From positions 1,200,001 through 1,264,000 of the forward strand of contig JALBUN010000034.1 in assembly GCA_025174535.1 (NCBI GenBank): a stretch of DNA of 64,000 bases, given 5' to 3'. Numbering within the stretch: position 1 is the stretch's first letter; each line of letters begins with the position of its first letter. Positions 1-10,300 of this stretch are shown here, piece by piece. Source of the DNA: Cantharellus purpuraceus (taxonomy: Eukaryota > Basidiomycota > Agaricomycetes > Cantharellales > Hydnaceae). Under the pieces are notes generated by a model. It worked only from the letters and a program-made list of their open reading frames with translations, made no database searches and was not told the DNA's origin. The translations under genes were made by a program, and so were the position numbers.

Positions 1-126
1 TGGAGTAGACAAGGAGGGTAAGGGAGTTGGAGTGGGAAAGGGTGGATGCGTTCAGGCGGACCTTGTTTGTCGTATGGGGAGTACCAATGCAGCCCTCAGC
101 CCGTACGGAGGCTATAGGACTGCTTA

Positions 127-1245
127 CTATTTTTTTGGGTCCGTCGTGGCATTGGCGGCATGGCCTTTTGCCTTTGCTGCGGATGAGGTTGCCTTGTTGC
201 AATCCTTGGCTTGGTGGCCAGGCTTTCCGCAGAACAGACAGAGGTTGTTGTCCATGCAGCGCTGGCATTCCTGCTGGGTAAGTTTTCCATCCTTCCCCAG
301 CTTGGTGGAGAGGTCCGGAGTACCCTTGCAAGCTCTGGAGTTATTGCTGGTGCCGGAATTGTTCTGACCGGAACCGGAAATGGCAGCATTACCAGTGTTT
401 GACTTCTGGCCTGAGTTGGCGGTGGTCCTCTTATTGGACCCCTTGTTGGACTTTGGGGTCTTGTCCAATTCTTTGTCCAATTTGTTGTTGGCCGAATTTT
501 TGCAGGAGACCTCGGATTGATGTTCCCAATAACAGGCGTCGATGGATTGGGTGAGCTTGCAAAGGTTAACCAAAGTATCTGGTTTACCGACACGTGATAT
601 CTTGTCCTTGATGCGGGATGGGAGTCCAACGTAAAATTGGCATCGGAGTGCAGCATCATCCCATTGGACTTTCAGGGCTAGCTGCTGGAAACTCACAATG
701 TATTTTGTGATTTTGTGATTTTCCTTCATCCAAAGTCGATCAAGTTTGTTCTCGGCATCAGCCTTGGGGTTGTAAGGACCAAAATTGGTCTGAAGTTTGG
801 AGATGAAGTTGGAGTAGTCATCTGACCATATCGGCTCATCGGAGTCGTCCATGAGCGCTGGCTCAAAGTAGTCCAGTGCAGTGCCCTTGAGATAGGACAT
901 GGTGAAGGTGACCTTCGCCCGATCGGATGTGAATGCGTCGGGGCGGTCGCGGAAGTTCAACTGGCATTGCACCAAGAATGGCTGGAGCTTTCATGGATCA
1001 GAGCTGTTGAAGGGGTCAGGTTCTCAGACCTTGGTCCAGGACTTAGGGGCTTGTGGGTTACGGATGCTGCTGGCAAGCAGGGAGATGGCTTGTGCCAGAT
1101 TTGGAGAGGGTGGGGTGTTGTCTTCTTCATTGACAGCCTCTATGTGGTCCGTCGGTTCTTTGATGACCTCGGGGATGGTGTCGATGCTGGGAGCAGGCAC
1201 CTCGACAGTTCGTGCGCATTCGGAATTGGCAGTGGATCGTGGCAT
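127..1245 (-). pseudogene. GypA copy A1: gag (capsid-nucleocapsid), broken
   Basis: This is the gag gene of a Ty3/gypsy element, the structural protein of its virus-like particle. Reading right to left, a short N-terminal part (start near 1245) is followed by an in-frame TGA near 1024. The open frame resumes and holds the retrotransposon gag fold, then a serine/asparagine-rich linker and one CCHC zinc knuckle (CLFCGKPGHQAKDC). The frame ends DPKK just after a run of seven A on the minus strand (130-136), which is directly followed by the TAG stop. Positions 1-126 hold the start of the protease frame, and the element runs off the left edge of the window. The 5' LTR lies immediately to the right. 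The TGA is probably a decayed CGA codon. Confidence 0.85.
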
Positions 1246-1308
1246 TGGTAGGAGTGAGTATGGCAGTTCGAGTATACTGTTACGCACTAGGTCCGATTGG
1301 GGTTTGGA

Positions 1309-1560
1309 GATTGGGTTGGAGATTGGGTTGGAGATTGGGTTGGAGATTGGGTTGGAGATTGGGTTGGAGATTGGGTTGGAGATTGGGTTGGAGATTGGGT
1401 TGGAGATTGGGTTGGAGATTGGGTTGGAGATTGGGTTGGAGATTGGGTTGGAGATTGGGTTGGAGATTGGGTTGGAGATTGGGTTGGAGATTGGGTTGGA
1501 GATTGGGTTGGAGATTGGGTTGGAGATTGGGTTGGAGATTGGGTTGGAGATTGGGTTGGA
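1309..1560. repeat. 12 bp minisatellite in the A1 LTR
   Basis: Twenty-one tandem copies of GATTGGGTTGGA are identical to one another and are flanked by degenerate units. The array expands a motif that occurs only once or twice in ordinary GypA LTRs, close to the LTR 3' end. Long open frames across it (Gly-Leu-Glu-Ile type repeats) are a by-product of the 12 bp period and are not genes. Confidence 0.95.
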
Positions 1561-1939
1561 GGTTGGGTTGGAGGTCGAGTCAGAGTCGGAGCATGTCGTG
1601 GGGGTCGGGACGGACTTGGCTTCAGCTTATGTGCTGTGCCCTCACTAATACCGGTGTCCGAGATTTCAGAGACAGAGTACGACTTAGAGAGTTAGGATTG
1701 GACTTAGGAACTAGGTGTGATTTGATATTCAAACTGGGGAATGAAGTCCCCAGTTGGGCAACTTAAATACATATTTTGAAATCTAATAATAATTACTCTG
1801 GTGATGGGTCTCTGAGGCCGATGGCCTTACATGAGTATGTCCGAGTCTGACGGGGATGGATGTCTGGGTTCCTATGGTGATGCTGATGCATCAATTGGAA
1901 CTGGAGATGGATGGGCGGAATCAGTGGTGACAATTGGAC

Positions 1940-2748
1940 TGTTTTGGAACCCGCAAAATTATGGTGTTAGGGAAAACTCTAAATCACCACAATTCTGTGA
2001 ATGAACAGCTGAGAAGAATATCAAATCCTACTGCAGCATAACTCCAGAAACGATTTAACATTTGTACTTTGGTTACAATCTGTTGTAATGGTCAATGCAG
2101 ACGATACGCAGGAGGGTAATACATTTCTTAGCAGTAGGGAATGAATAAGACTTCCAGAGTCTAGAGTTCACGGATGCTTAGGGGTCCAGATATTCCAAAA
2201 AGAGGGGAATGCACTTAGAGGCTAGAGGAAGTAGGTGGATGAATCCGACCATCCAACCAGTGACACTCTGAAGTGGGTAACAGCGATGTGTGAAGTAGTC
2301 TAACAACTGCTTCACACGAGTTCAAGATCCTAATGCTCTGCAAAGGCAGTACACACTAGTAACTTAAACAAGAGCACTAATGGCAGGACTATCGACAGAC
2401 AATCTCACCCTGTAGATTCGTAGTCACGCGAGGTAGATACTACACTCACGCCCAAAGCAGGACAATGACTACTTTGAGTGCAATCGAATACAGTTACACA
2501 ACTGTAAGCGACCCTTGAACTGGACAATCAACAGTTACTGAGATATAGAGGATGACACTGTATGTCACTCTAGTCACACTGATGTGCAAATGATGGGGTA
2601 GAAATGGTTATTTATTCAGAGGCAGAATGGGCTCCTTTTATCAAGAGAAAGCAGCAGATATATGCTGATATTTTAAGGCCATGAAGCGAAATTGTACAGT
2701 TTTGGGACTTTAAACAAGATCTTTTAAGGGAAAACCAGTTCCCATACA
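1940..2748 (-). mobile_element. Solo LTR-B, internally deleted
   Basis: The repeat begins TGTTTTGGAACC and ends CCCATACA on the plus strand, and is flanked by the 5 bp target duplication TGGAC (1935-1939 and 2749-2753). At 809 bp it is about 640 bp shorter than the LTR-B at 33080 because the middle is missing. It sits inside the A1 LTR. Confidence 0.88.
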
Positions 2749-2858
2749 TGGACAGGTAGATGGAGACGGCGGTTTCCAAATGGAGTATAGATTTCATATG
2801 CGCAGGGATCTGAGTGGATCGGATGGGGATCTGGATGTTAATGAATATAGTCATAACA

Positions 2859-3059
2859 CAACTTGAATACATATTTGAAATCTAATAATAATTATTCCAG
2901 TGATGGGTCTCCAAGGCTGATGGCCTTACATGAGTATGTCTGAGTCTGATGGGGACGGATGTCCGGGTTCCTATGGTGATGCTGATGCATCAATTGGAAC
3001 TGGACATGGATGGGTGGAATCAGTGGTGACAATCGGACAGGTGAATGGAGACGTGGCGG
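2859..3059 (-). repeat. GypA LTR, right-hand part cut by GypC
   Basis: This LTR begins in mid-sequence, directly abutting the A1 LTR, and continues after the GypC insertion at 12112-12201. It is the remnant of the 3' LTR of copy A2. The abrupt junction at 2858/2859 suggests recombination or deletion between two GypA copies. Confidence 0.75.
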
Positions 3060-3137
3060 TGACGAGCCAGGACGCATCGAGGACGCATATCGAACCACTC
3101 TGACAGTCCAACTCCGCCAGCGTCTTTTCGTATCAAC

Positions 3138-3147
3138 TTTTAAATAG
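3138..3147 (+). promoter_or_regulatory. TATA-like box upstream of the LTR ORF
   Basis: TTTTAAATAG lies about 120 bp before the ORF start at 3266, followed by a pyrimidine-rich leader. It is kept in all four GypC LTR copies in the window. Promoter activity is inferred. Confidence 0.5.
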
Positions 3148-3265
3148 CGCCGCAACTCCCTCTCCACCTCAGTCTCTAATTCTAGCCATCGATCTTCACT
3201 CGTGTTTCATCGCCATCGATCATTATCATCCTTCTATTCACACCAATCCTTTCATCATCATTCAC

Positions 3266-3700
3266 ATGGCTTCCCATTCTATTCCCCTCTCCAACATCAC
3301 TTCTAATAATACGTCACACTGGTCTCTGGACACAGAGGACTATCAAAAATACGCCGAGCTCCACGGGCATGTTAAGCCACCTCCACGTGTCAAAATACTT
3401 CCAAAACTCTTTCAACGCCCAAGATCCCCACCATGTCTCTCTTATGCCATTGGCGATCCCATATTCTTTCACAATTCCGTTGAACCATATACATTCCTCG
3501 ACATTTCACCTCTATATCGTAACACGGATAGAAGAGTCGAACGTGAGGTAGAATTTCAGTCGCCATTGCCGACCTATCCTCCCACTTCAATCCGACTCAG
3601 GTTACATCGTGTCAGGCAAAGGGACCAAATACTCTTGGAGCGGGATACCATATGGAGACGGATCACTAAGACAATAAGGAGTATTTGTTGTGGATGCTGA
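3266..3700 (+). CDS. 144-residue protein encoded inside the GypC LTR
   Basis: I do not recognise this protein. The ORF lies wholly within the LTR, upstream of the likely genomic-RNA promoter (TATA at 4038), so it sits in U3. It starts at an ATG in the context CACATGG and ends ICCGC. The protein is basic and proline-rich in the middle (VKPPPRVK, LPTYPP) and has a cysteine cluster at its very C-terminus that could be lipidated. There is no signal peptide or membrane segment. The same ORF is full length at 10903-11337 (identical protein) and 12688-13122 (about seven substitutions), and it is frameshifted at 31805-32237. By position it recalls the LTR-encoded sag gene of MMTV, but no homology is implied. 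Confidence 0.55.
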   Translation: MASHSIPLSNITSNNTSHWSLDTEDYQKYAELHGHVKPPPRVKILPKLFQRPRSPPCLSYAIGDPIFFHNSVEPYTFLDISPLYRNTDRRVEREVEFQSPLPTYPPTSIRLRLHRVRQRDQILLERDTIWRRITKTIRSICCGC

Positions 3701-4037
3701 CTGAAGTCCTCATGTGACTCAGGGTCAATTAACCTTCGGAGCCGTAGGGAAGATGGTATTGGTGGACGTTTCTATTGTTCTTTTATATGACTCACCCCTG
3801 TTTCATCTTTTAATTCATTCATACACGACTTACTCATCCTTGTTCTATTTTTGGTTCTTTTATTACTCATCACCCCCTATTCTTACAAAGATTACCCCTA
3901 TCTGTCGTTTCATTTCTCCATGATTTCCCCTTTAGTAGTTCAACTTCACACGCTTCGTCAGCTGGCTTGATCAGCATTTCTTGCATCATATCGCATCAGT
4001 TGCTCCTCATATTGTGTCGTAGTGCCCTGGGGATTTG

Positions 4038-4047
4038 TATATAAAAG
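4038..4047 (+). promoter_or_regulatory. GypC genomic promoter TATA box
   Basis: TATATAAAAG lies about 430 bp before the LTR end. This would place transcription start near 4070 and give a U5/R region of about 400 nt. It is conserved in every copy. Confidence 0.7.
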
Positions 4048-4638
4048 GGCGCTAGTTTTCGCCTTTGGAATGAATCAACAAGTTTTCAGCCAACGCTCTA
4101 AAGTCAAAGTCCACGCTCTAAGTCTACGCTCTACGCTCTACATCACAATCCATCATCTCTACACTGAGGTAAAACACCTTGGTTCAACGATCAGATTTCC
4201 CTCCGCCACCGAGAGGTTGATTCTCCTGAAACCAGCTTTCGCGTACCTCCCAACCGGGCTCCGCATTGTCATCCAGTCACAGAGCACGATCAGCCATCGG
4301 GACCGACCTTTTGCTCCCATCCTCATCCAACCACAGAGCACTATCCCACTTCCCTGTTACGTACCCCTCGCCCTGATTGATCTTTGGAGTGCTGAACAAC
4401 TGCGTTACACACCGTCTGTTTGCTAGGACCGTTGCGCGCAGGCTTATAGGATCTATTCCTTAAGCGAACCGACATAAGTGGCTGCCCCAGAGAGGCGCGT
4501 CAAAGACCATACAGGACGATTTGTCGACTGGCAGCTGGGAGATATCTAACTATTCCAACCTCTGAGTACGCTCTACACACCTGATCTCCCCTGATCTCCC
4601 TTCAACATACGAGCATCACCTCCCCTTAATCTATCGCA

Positions 4639-7359
4639 ATGGCTCAACCTAACACCTCGATACCTTCCTCCACACGTTCCAAACTCGACTTTCCTATCCC
4701 TCACTCTCGAAACGCACCAAAATATTTTACCGGACAATACGACGAAATTGATCGATTCCTCAAGGAGTTTGAATCACTCGCACAGGCCTACAACCTCAGT
4801 AACGACGATCGGTTTGAACTTATTACTCGTCATGTCAAGAAATCCATTCGGGAGACAATTGAAGGACTAGAGGAGTATACGGCAAAGGAATGGAAACCTT
4901 TTGCTGACACCCTTCGGAAACTCTTCGATCATGTCAAGACTGAGAAGCGCTTCAAAGAGAAAGACCTCGTCAAGTTCATTTCCAAAGCTCGTAGCCATCG
5001 TATTCGCAGTCTCTCCGATTTCCACAAGTACCAGCGGAAGTTCGCTCGGATCGGTGGATGGCTGTATCAGAACAAGAAGATTACGATTGAGGAGTACCGG
5101 AAGTATTTCTGGAAGGGAATCCCTCGATCTACGCAGAAGAAGCTCGAAGATCGTATGCTTCAGGAGAACCCCAGACTCACACGTTCCACCCCTTTCCCCA
5201 TCGATATTATTGTTGCAGCAGCTGAGCATGTCTTCGATATCTCATGTTTCTATGATGAGGACTCGGATGACTCCTCCGCTTCAGAAGATGATTCTGATGA
5301 TTCTGACTCAGATAACCACGACGATGACTCCGATGACAGCAGCGACAGCACTGATGAAGACGTCAGAAGGACGAAGTATACTTCCAAGGGGAAAGCGAAG
5401 GAGAAAGCCCATGGCAAGCGTACCAAGGACGTGCAGAAGAAATCAAAGACGGTAGCAGAACCCACCCAGAAGGATGCAGATGAAGTCGCCGACCTGATCG
5501 ACAAACTCCAGAGAATGAATTTAAATGACCCATCGTACGCCTCCCTATATTTTCGAATTGTCACGAAAGCACCCAGTACTGCCAGCATTCTTACCATCCC
5601 CCCCAAACGTCCAAGTGACAGTGTCATTAGAACCAGCACCGCTCGCTCGAGTCCCAACCAGACGTCTAATGGTAGCCCATATGAATGTTATTTTTGCGGA
5701 GAACAAGGACACTCAACAAAGCGATGCCTACAAGCTGACACAATGATTAAGGCAGGAACCATAATACGCACATCTGAAGGACGCATAGCATGGTCTGATG
5801 GAACTAATATCCTTCGAAATGGCACAGAAACAATCTTGAATGCGATCAACCGAGAACTGGCTTTCCGGAGCAGAGTTAATGTAGACCGACCTACTTCTGC
5901 AACCAATCTCATACTCGGACGTTACAACCACAGCAGCATTTCATCTGACGATGAGGATGAACAGGATATCTTAGGGAATGTATATGCGTCGGAGGTTTAT
6001 CCAGCAGCAAGATCAAGAGATGAGCACCGTACGGAACGTTTGAAGAAGGTCAAATTTGAGGGAGTATATCCACCGCCATTGGAAAGGTCTCATAGGAATG
6101 AAGAATACGAGAAGGAGAACTCAGTTCCAAAGAAACCTACGGTTCCTAAACTTCCAAGGACCACTACACTGGCACCGCCTTCTACACCAGCACCTATGCC
6201 ACAGTCTTCTGTCGTACCACCATCATTTTCAACCCCAGCACCAGTTGTGACACCAGCTCCTTACATGACGCCACCTGTTCGACAATCAGCTCCTATTCCA
6301 GATCCAGTACAAGCACCAGCGATTCCGGGACCTACCATTGTCCCCTACGATACGGCAGCATTACCTTTCGATCCAAACGATGATGATCAAATCATGGAAG
6401 ACGTCAATGACTCAGATGTACCACAGTACGTTCCTCCTAGCACACCAGCTAAACAGTCGAGGGCTAGGAAATCCGTACCGCCAACTATCCCTACTACATC
6501 TTCCAAACCAGTCAAACCAGCAATCAAACCAAAGCTTCCCAAGACACCTAAAACTCTTCCAAAGATTCTCCCACGACCTCCTTCTGCTACGATTCCAGCA
6601 TCTGCCAAGCTTCAATCTCAGTGTCACAAGGATTTCGACACCGATCAATTTTTCCAGAAGATATGCGATACACCCATTACTATCACTATTTCAGAAGCCC
6701 TCGGATCATCCCCACTCATGGCCAAACGTATGCGGGAGTATTTGCAGCTAACTAGAGTCTCTCAGACCAACCAGATTGGAGAAGTCCATTCCATGGGAAC
6801 GACAGCATCTTATCACCCCCATGACGCACGTCTCATTTCCATCAGGATGACATTAGATGACAAGTATACTGTCGACACTATTATTGATTGTGGATCTGAA
6901 CTTGACATTATCAACAAGAGGACGTGTATCCAATGCAACATTCCAATCGACACTACTCCATTCATGTCTATGCGAGATGCTGGTCAACATGAAACTCCGA
7001 TGGAAGGACGCTGCCATAATGTTACTCTCACGGCAGGCAATCTTGTAACCCTTACAGACCTTTGGGTTGGTGGAAAGGTTCCGTTCTCACTGTTATTAGG
7101 TCGACCTTGGCAGCGACGAAACCGCATTTCCATTGATGAAAGAGAGACAGGGACATGGCTCTGCCGACGGGACCCTAATGATAGGAAGATATGGGAAACA
7201 TGCGTCATTCCAGCTAAGCATGCAGAAGACTTTTTCGGTACCTTTCAGAACCATTTTTTTGGCCGAGATTACCCCTCTCCAGATTCGCTTCTAGCACAAA
7301 TGACGATCAGATCAGCACAGCAACTGGAAGAAGTGGAAACAGACGAGGACATCACCTAG
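4639..7359 (+). CDS. GypC gag-protease polyprotein
   Basis: This is a 906-residue polyprotein. The first 200 residues form the capsid-like gag domain, starting with the IDRFLKEFESLA region. An acidic Ser/Asp-rich tract follows at about residues 205-235. A CCHC zinc knuckle, CYFCGEQGHSTKRC, starts at residue 350 and would bind genomic RNA. A proline-rich linker comes next, and then a retropepsin-type aspartic protease with the active-site triplet DCGSE near residue 750. The start ATG at 4639 is the first in-frame ATG after the LTR and fits the AATGG context. The frame ends with TAG at 7357-7359, and the downstream pol frame is -1 relative to it. It is intact, with no internal stops. Having the protease in the first ORF rather than in pol is notable but occurs in other fungal gypsy elements. 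Confidence 0.9.
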   Translation: MAQPNTSIPSSTRSKLDFPIPHSRNAPKYFTGQYDEIDRFLKEFESLAQAYNLSNDDRFELITRHVKKSIRETIEGLEEYTAKEWKPFADTLRKLFDHVKTEKRFKEKDLVKFISKARSHRIRSLSDFHKYQRKFARIGGWLYQNKKITIEEYRKYFWKGIPRSTQKKLEDRMLQENPRLTRSTPFPIDIIVAAAEHVFDISCFYDEDSDDSSASEDDSDDSDSDNHDDDSDDSSDSTDEDVRRTKYTSKGKAKEKAHGKRTKDVQKKSKTVAEPTQKDADEVADLIDKLQRMNLNDPSYASLYFRIVTKAPSTASILTIPPKRPSDSVIRTSTARSSPNQTSNGSPYECYFCGEQGHSTKRCLQADTMIKAGTIIRTSEGRIAWSDGTNILRNGTETILNAINRELAFRSRVNVDRPTSATNLILGRYNHSSISSDDEDEQDILGNVYASEVYPAARSRDEHRTERLKKVKFEGVYPPPLERSHRNEEYEKENSVPKKPTVPKLPRTTTLAPPSTPAPMPQSSVVPPSFSTPAPVVTPAPYMTPPVRQSAPIPDPVQAPAIPGPTIVPYDTAALPFDPNDDDQIMEDVNDSDVPQYVPPSTPAKQSRARKSVPPTIPTTSSKPVKPAIKPKLPKTPKTLPKILPRPPSATIPASAKLQSQCHKDFDTDQFFQKICDTPITITISEALGSSPLMAKRMREYLQLTRVSQTNQIGEVHSMGTTASYHPHDARLISIRMTLDDKYTVDTIIDCGSELDIINKRTCIQCNIPIDTTPFMSMRDAGQHETPMEGRCHNVTLTAGNLVTLTDLWVGGKVPFSLLLGRPWQRRNRISIDERETGTWLCRRDPNDRKIWETCVIPAKHAEDFFGTFQNHFFGRDYPSPDSLLAQMTIRSAQQLEEVETDEDIT
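7254..7260 (+). promoter_or_regulatory. Putative -1 ribosomal frameshift site (T7)
   Basis: Seven T fall in the gag frame as T TTT TTT (codons CAT TTT TTT), matching the X XXY YYZ slippery rule. From here the -1 frame is open through to the end of pol at 10667. The gag stop lies about 100 nt downstream. No stimulatory RNA fold was computed. Confidence 0.6.
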
Positions 7360-10300
7360 ACAAGTCGACCTCTTTTGTCCGGAATGACATTAAACTACCA
7401 CCCGATACCCAATTTCACCATTCTTTAATTCCAAATTCTCCATCTAACTCTCTTCGAAAACTTCCTATTCCTATTTCCTCAGCCGTCACAAGAAAACGAT
7501 ACAAACCAGTTGATCAAAGAATTCGCCCCGTTCCAGCTACGTTTCCAGAAGAAGCTCGTGTAACAAGAAAATTCCCAGAAGATCCCCTTTTATCCCTTAT
7601 TCCCCTTTCGCCTCATCCTCCAGAATTCACCCCCACTCCCAAACTCACCCAAGAACGCCTTAATATTCTAAAAATTAATCCAGAAGGTTTCTTATGGCCA
7701 GAAGAAGAGAAGTTGTTTATTATGGCACTCGCTAATAATCAGGAAGTCCTAGCTTTTATTGAAGAAGAACGCGGAACCCTTCGACAGGATTATTTCTCGG
7801 ATTATATTATCCCAGTTATCGAGCATGTCCCTTGGACAGATCGACAAATCCCTATACCCCCAGCACTGGTTGACGATGTTGTCCAGATCATTCGAACAAA
7901 GCTTAACATTGGAGTTTTCGAGCCAAGCCAAGGATCGTATCGATCATCCATGTTTTGTGTGCCTAAAAGTGATGGCAGACTGCGAAACGTGATTGACCTC
8001 AGATCGCTTAACAGTATTACGATCAAAGATGCTGGACTCCCTCCAAACCTGGACGCTTTCGTGGAACCATTTGCAGCACATTCCATCTACTCCAGTTTCG
8101 ATCTTCTATCTGGTTATGATGCCAGGATCATTCATCCCAAGAGTCGAGACCTTACATCCTTTCAGACGCCACTGGGACTGCTACGTTATCGTGTTCTTCC
8201 TATGGGATACACTAATGCTGTTGCGGAATTTCAGAACTGCACTACGTTCATTCTTCAGGATGAAATTCCTCATAATGTCGGTGTCATGATGGATGATATA
8301 GGAATCAAAGGTCCACCCACACGATACGAATTGCCAGATGGATCATACGAGACCATACCAGAAAACCCAGGAATCAGACGTTTCGTATGGGAACATGCCA
8401 TTGTTGTCAATCGAGTCTTACATCGCATCGCACATGCTGGAGCCACGATTTCTCCAAAGAAGTCTCAAGTTGCTCGACCCGAAGTGACCCTAGTTGGCCA
8501 AAGGCTTACATATGAAGGACGACTCCCAGATCCATCACGTGTCTCCAAGATTCAAACATGGCCTTCTCCAACAAATACGACACATGTCAGAGGATTTTTA
8601 GGACTTTGTGGCACAATGCGCATATGGATCGAGAAGTACTCTGAGCTTGCACGTCCACTGACAGAACTACTCCGAAAAGATGTACCATTCGAGTGGAACG
8701 AGTCACACCAAAAAGCCATGGACATTCTCAAGGAAGCGGTTGCAACATCACCAGCTCTTATTGCAATCGATTACAAGTCTGGACGGCCCGTTATCCTAGC
8801 CGTTGACACATCCTCCATTGCCATTGGATATATCATTTACCACATTGATTCCCAAAATCATCGACGCCCCGTACGATTCGGTTCTATTCCAGTCAACGAT
8901 CGAGAAGCACGTTACAGTCAATCCAAGCTAGAACTGTTCGGTCTCTATCGTGCCCTTCGTCAAAATCGTTTGCACCTCACGGGTGTCAAGAACCTCTACA
9001 TCGAAGTTGATGCGAAGTACATAAAGGACATGATTAATAATCCTGACCTTCAGCCAAATGCGACACTAAATCGTTGGATTGCAGGCATCCTTCTTTTTGA
9101 CTTCACTCTTGTTCACGTACCAGCTTCACAGCACAAAGGACCAGATGCTCTTTCACGTCGGCCTGTTACAGAAGAGGACTCTGAGGTAGAGGAAGATGAA
9201 GAAGATGACTGGTTTGAAGAAGCTTATCACATTCATTCACGATCAGGAGAAGATTGGACAGCACTATACGGATCACCTCAAAGAGGAGGGTGGCATAACG
9301 TCTTTCAAGCTTATGGTGCCAGACACTCTGACGAGCTGTTACACCAGATCTACCAGTTCCTTTCTAATCTCCAGCTTCCTGCATTTGCCAACAGCATGCA
9401 AAGGAAAGCATTCCTTGACAAGAAAGCGCGATATTATTTTCTCAAAAATGACAAGATGTGGAAGCGTACTGCGACTCGACCTCTCCAAGTTATCCTTGAT
9501 CCCAAGAGACGTACTCAAATTATTCGACTCTCACATGACAACTTAGGACATCGAGGAGCTTATTCAACTGCCAAGACCATTTCACTTCGATTTTGGTGGC
9601 CATCATACGTCACAGATGTCAAACACTTTGTTCGCACATGCCATCAGTGTCAAATTCGCTCCACATTCAAAGTTCATATTCCACCTACTATTTCGACTCC
9701 AGCCACTTTATTCACGAAGGTTTATCTGGACATTATGTTGATGCCCAAGGTTCACGGGTACCGGTACATTGTTGCTGCTCGAGATGACCTTTCAGGAGCT
9801 GCAGAAGGACGGAAACTGAAGAAGGCCTCAGCACGTGCTGTCTCTCAATTTATATTCGAGGAACTCATCTGCCGTTATGGGAGCATTGCAGAGATTGTGA
9901 CAGACAATGGTTCAGAAGCCAAAGGTGCAACAGAAGAACTGCTTCGACGCTATGGAATTCCACAGATTCGGATATCACCCTACAATTCACGAGCCAATGG
10001 AGTTGTCGAAAGGGGACATTTCACGATTCGAGAAGCCCTAGTCAAGGCATGCGAAGGAAACATATCCAAATGGCCAGACCTAGTCCATCATGCATTCTTT
10101 GCTGATCGTGTTACAATCAGGAAAGCCACCGGATTTTCGCCATATTATCTTCTCTATGGAATCGACCCCGTCCTTCCCCTCGATCTTTTCGAAGCCACTT
10201 ATCTCATATCAGGATTTAAGAAGAATCTTCCCACACATGAACTCCTTGCACTTCGAATTCGTCAGCTAGTCAAGCATGATACCGACGTCCACAAAGCGGC

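Larger units (their letters stand above)
1278..2858 (-). repeat. GypA copy A1: 5' LTR (interrupted by LTR-B)
   Basis: On the minus strand this LTR starts TGTTATGAC and ends GTAACA, next to gag. Its unusual length has two causes: a 12 bp minisatellite near its 3' end and a solo LTR-B inserted at 1940-2748. Without these it is about the 515 bp seen in the other copies. It contains the family's hairpin with stem CTGGGGA/TCCCCAG. Confidence 0.88.
3060..4474 (+). repeat. GypC 5' LTR
   Basis: The LTR starts TGACGAGCC and ends ACCGACA. It contains two TATA-like boxes and a 144-codon ORF between them. The internal region begins TAAGTGGCTGCCCCAG. A primer site starting TGG at 4479 is possible, but I could not match it to a tRNA. 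Confidence 0.93.

Noticed and set aside
899..1766. Long plus-strand reading frames of 130-250 codons full of Gly-Leu-Glu-Ile and Trp-Arg-Leu-Gly repeats
   Set aside because: All three frames are open because the 12 bp minisatellite has a period divisible by three and no stop. They lie antisense to gag and across an LTR border.
3390..3590. Minus-strand 66-codon frame within the GypC LTR, repeated in each copy
   Set aside because: It is a shadow of the longer plus-strand LTR ORF, and its conservation follows from the LTR repeat itself.
4475..4495. tRNA primer site or self-priming site for GypC
   Set aside because: TGGCTGCCCCAGAG lies four bases after the LTR, but I could not match it to a tRNA, and the best LTR self-complementarity is only about seven bases. 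It is left open.
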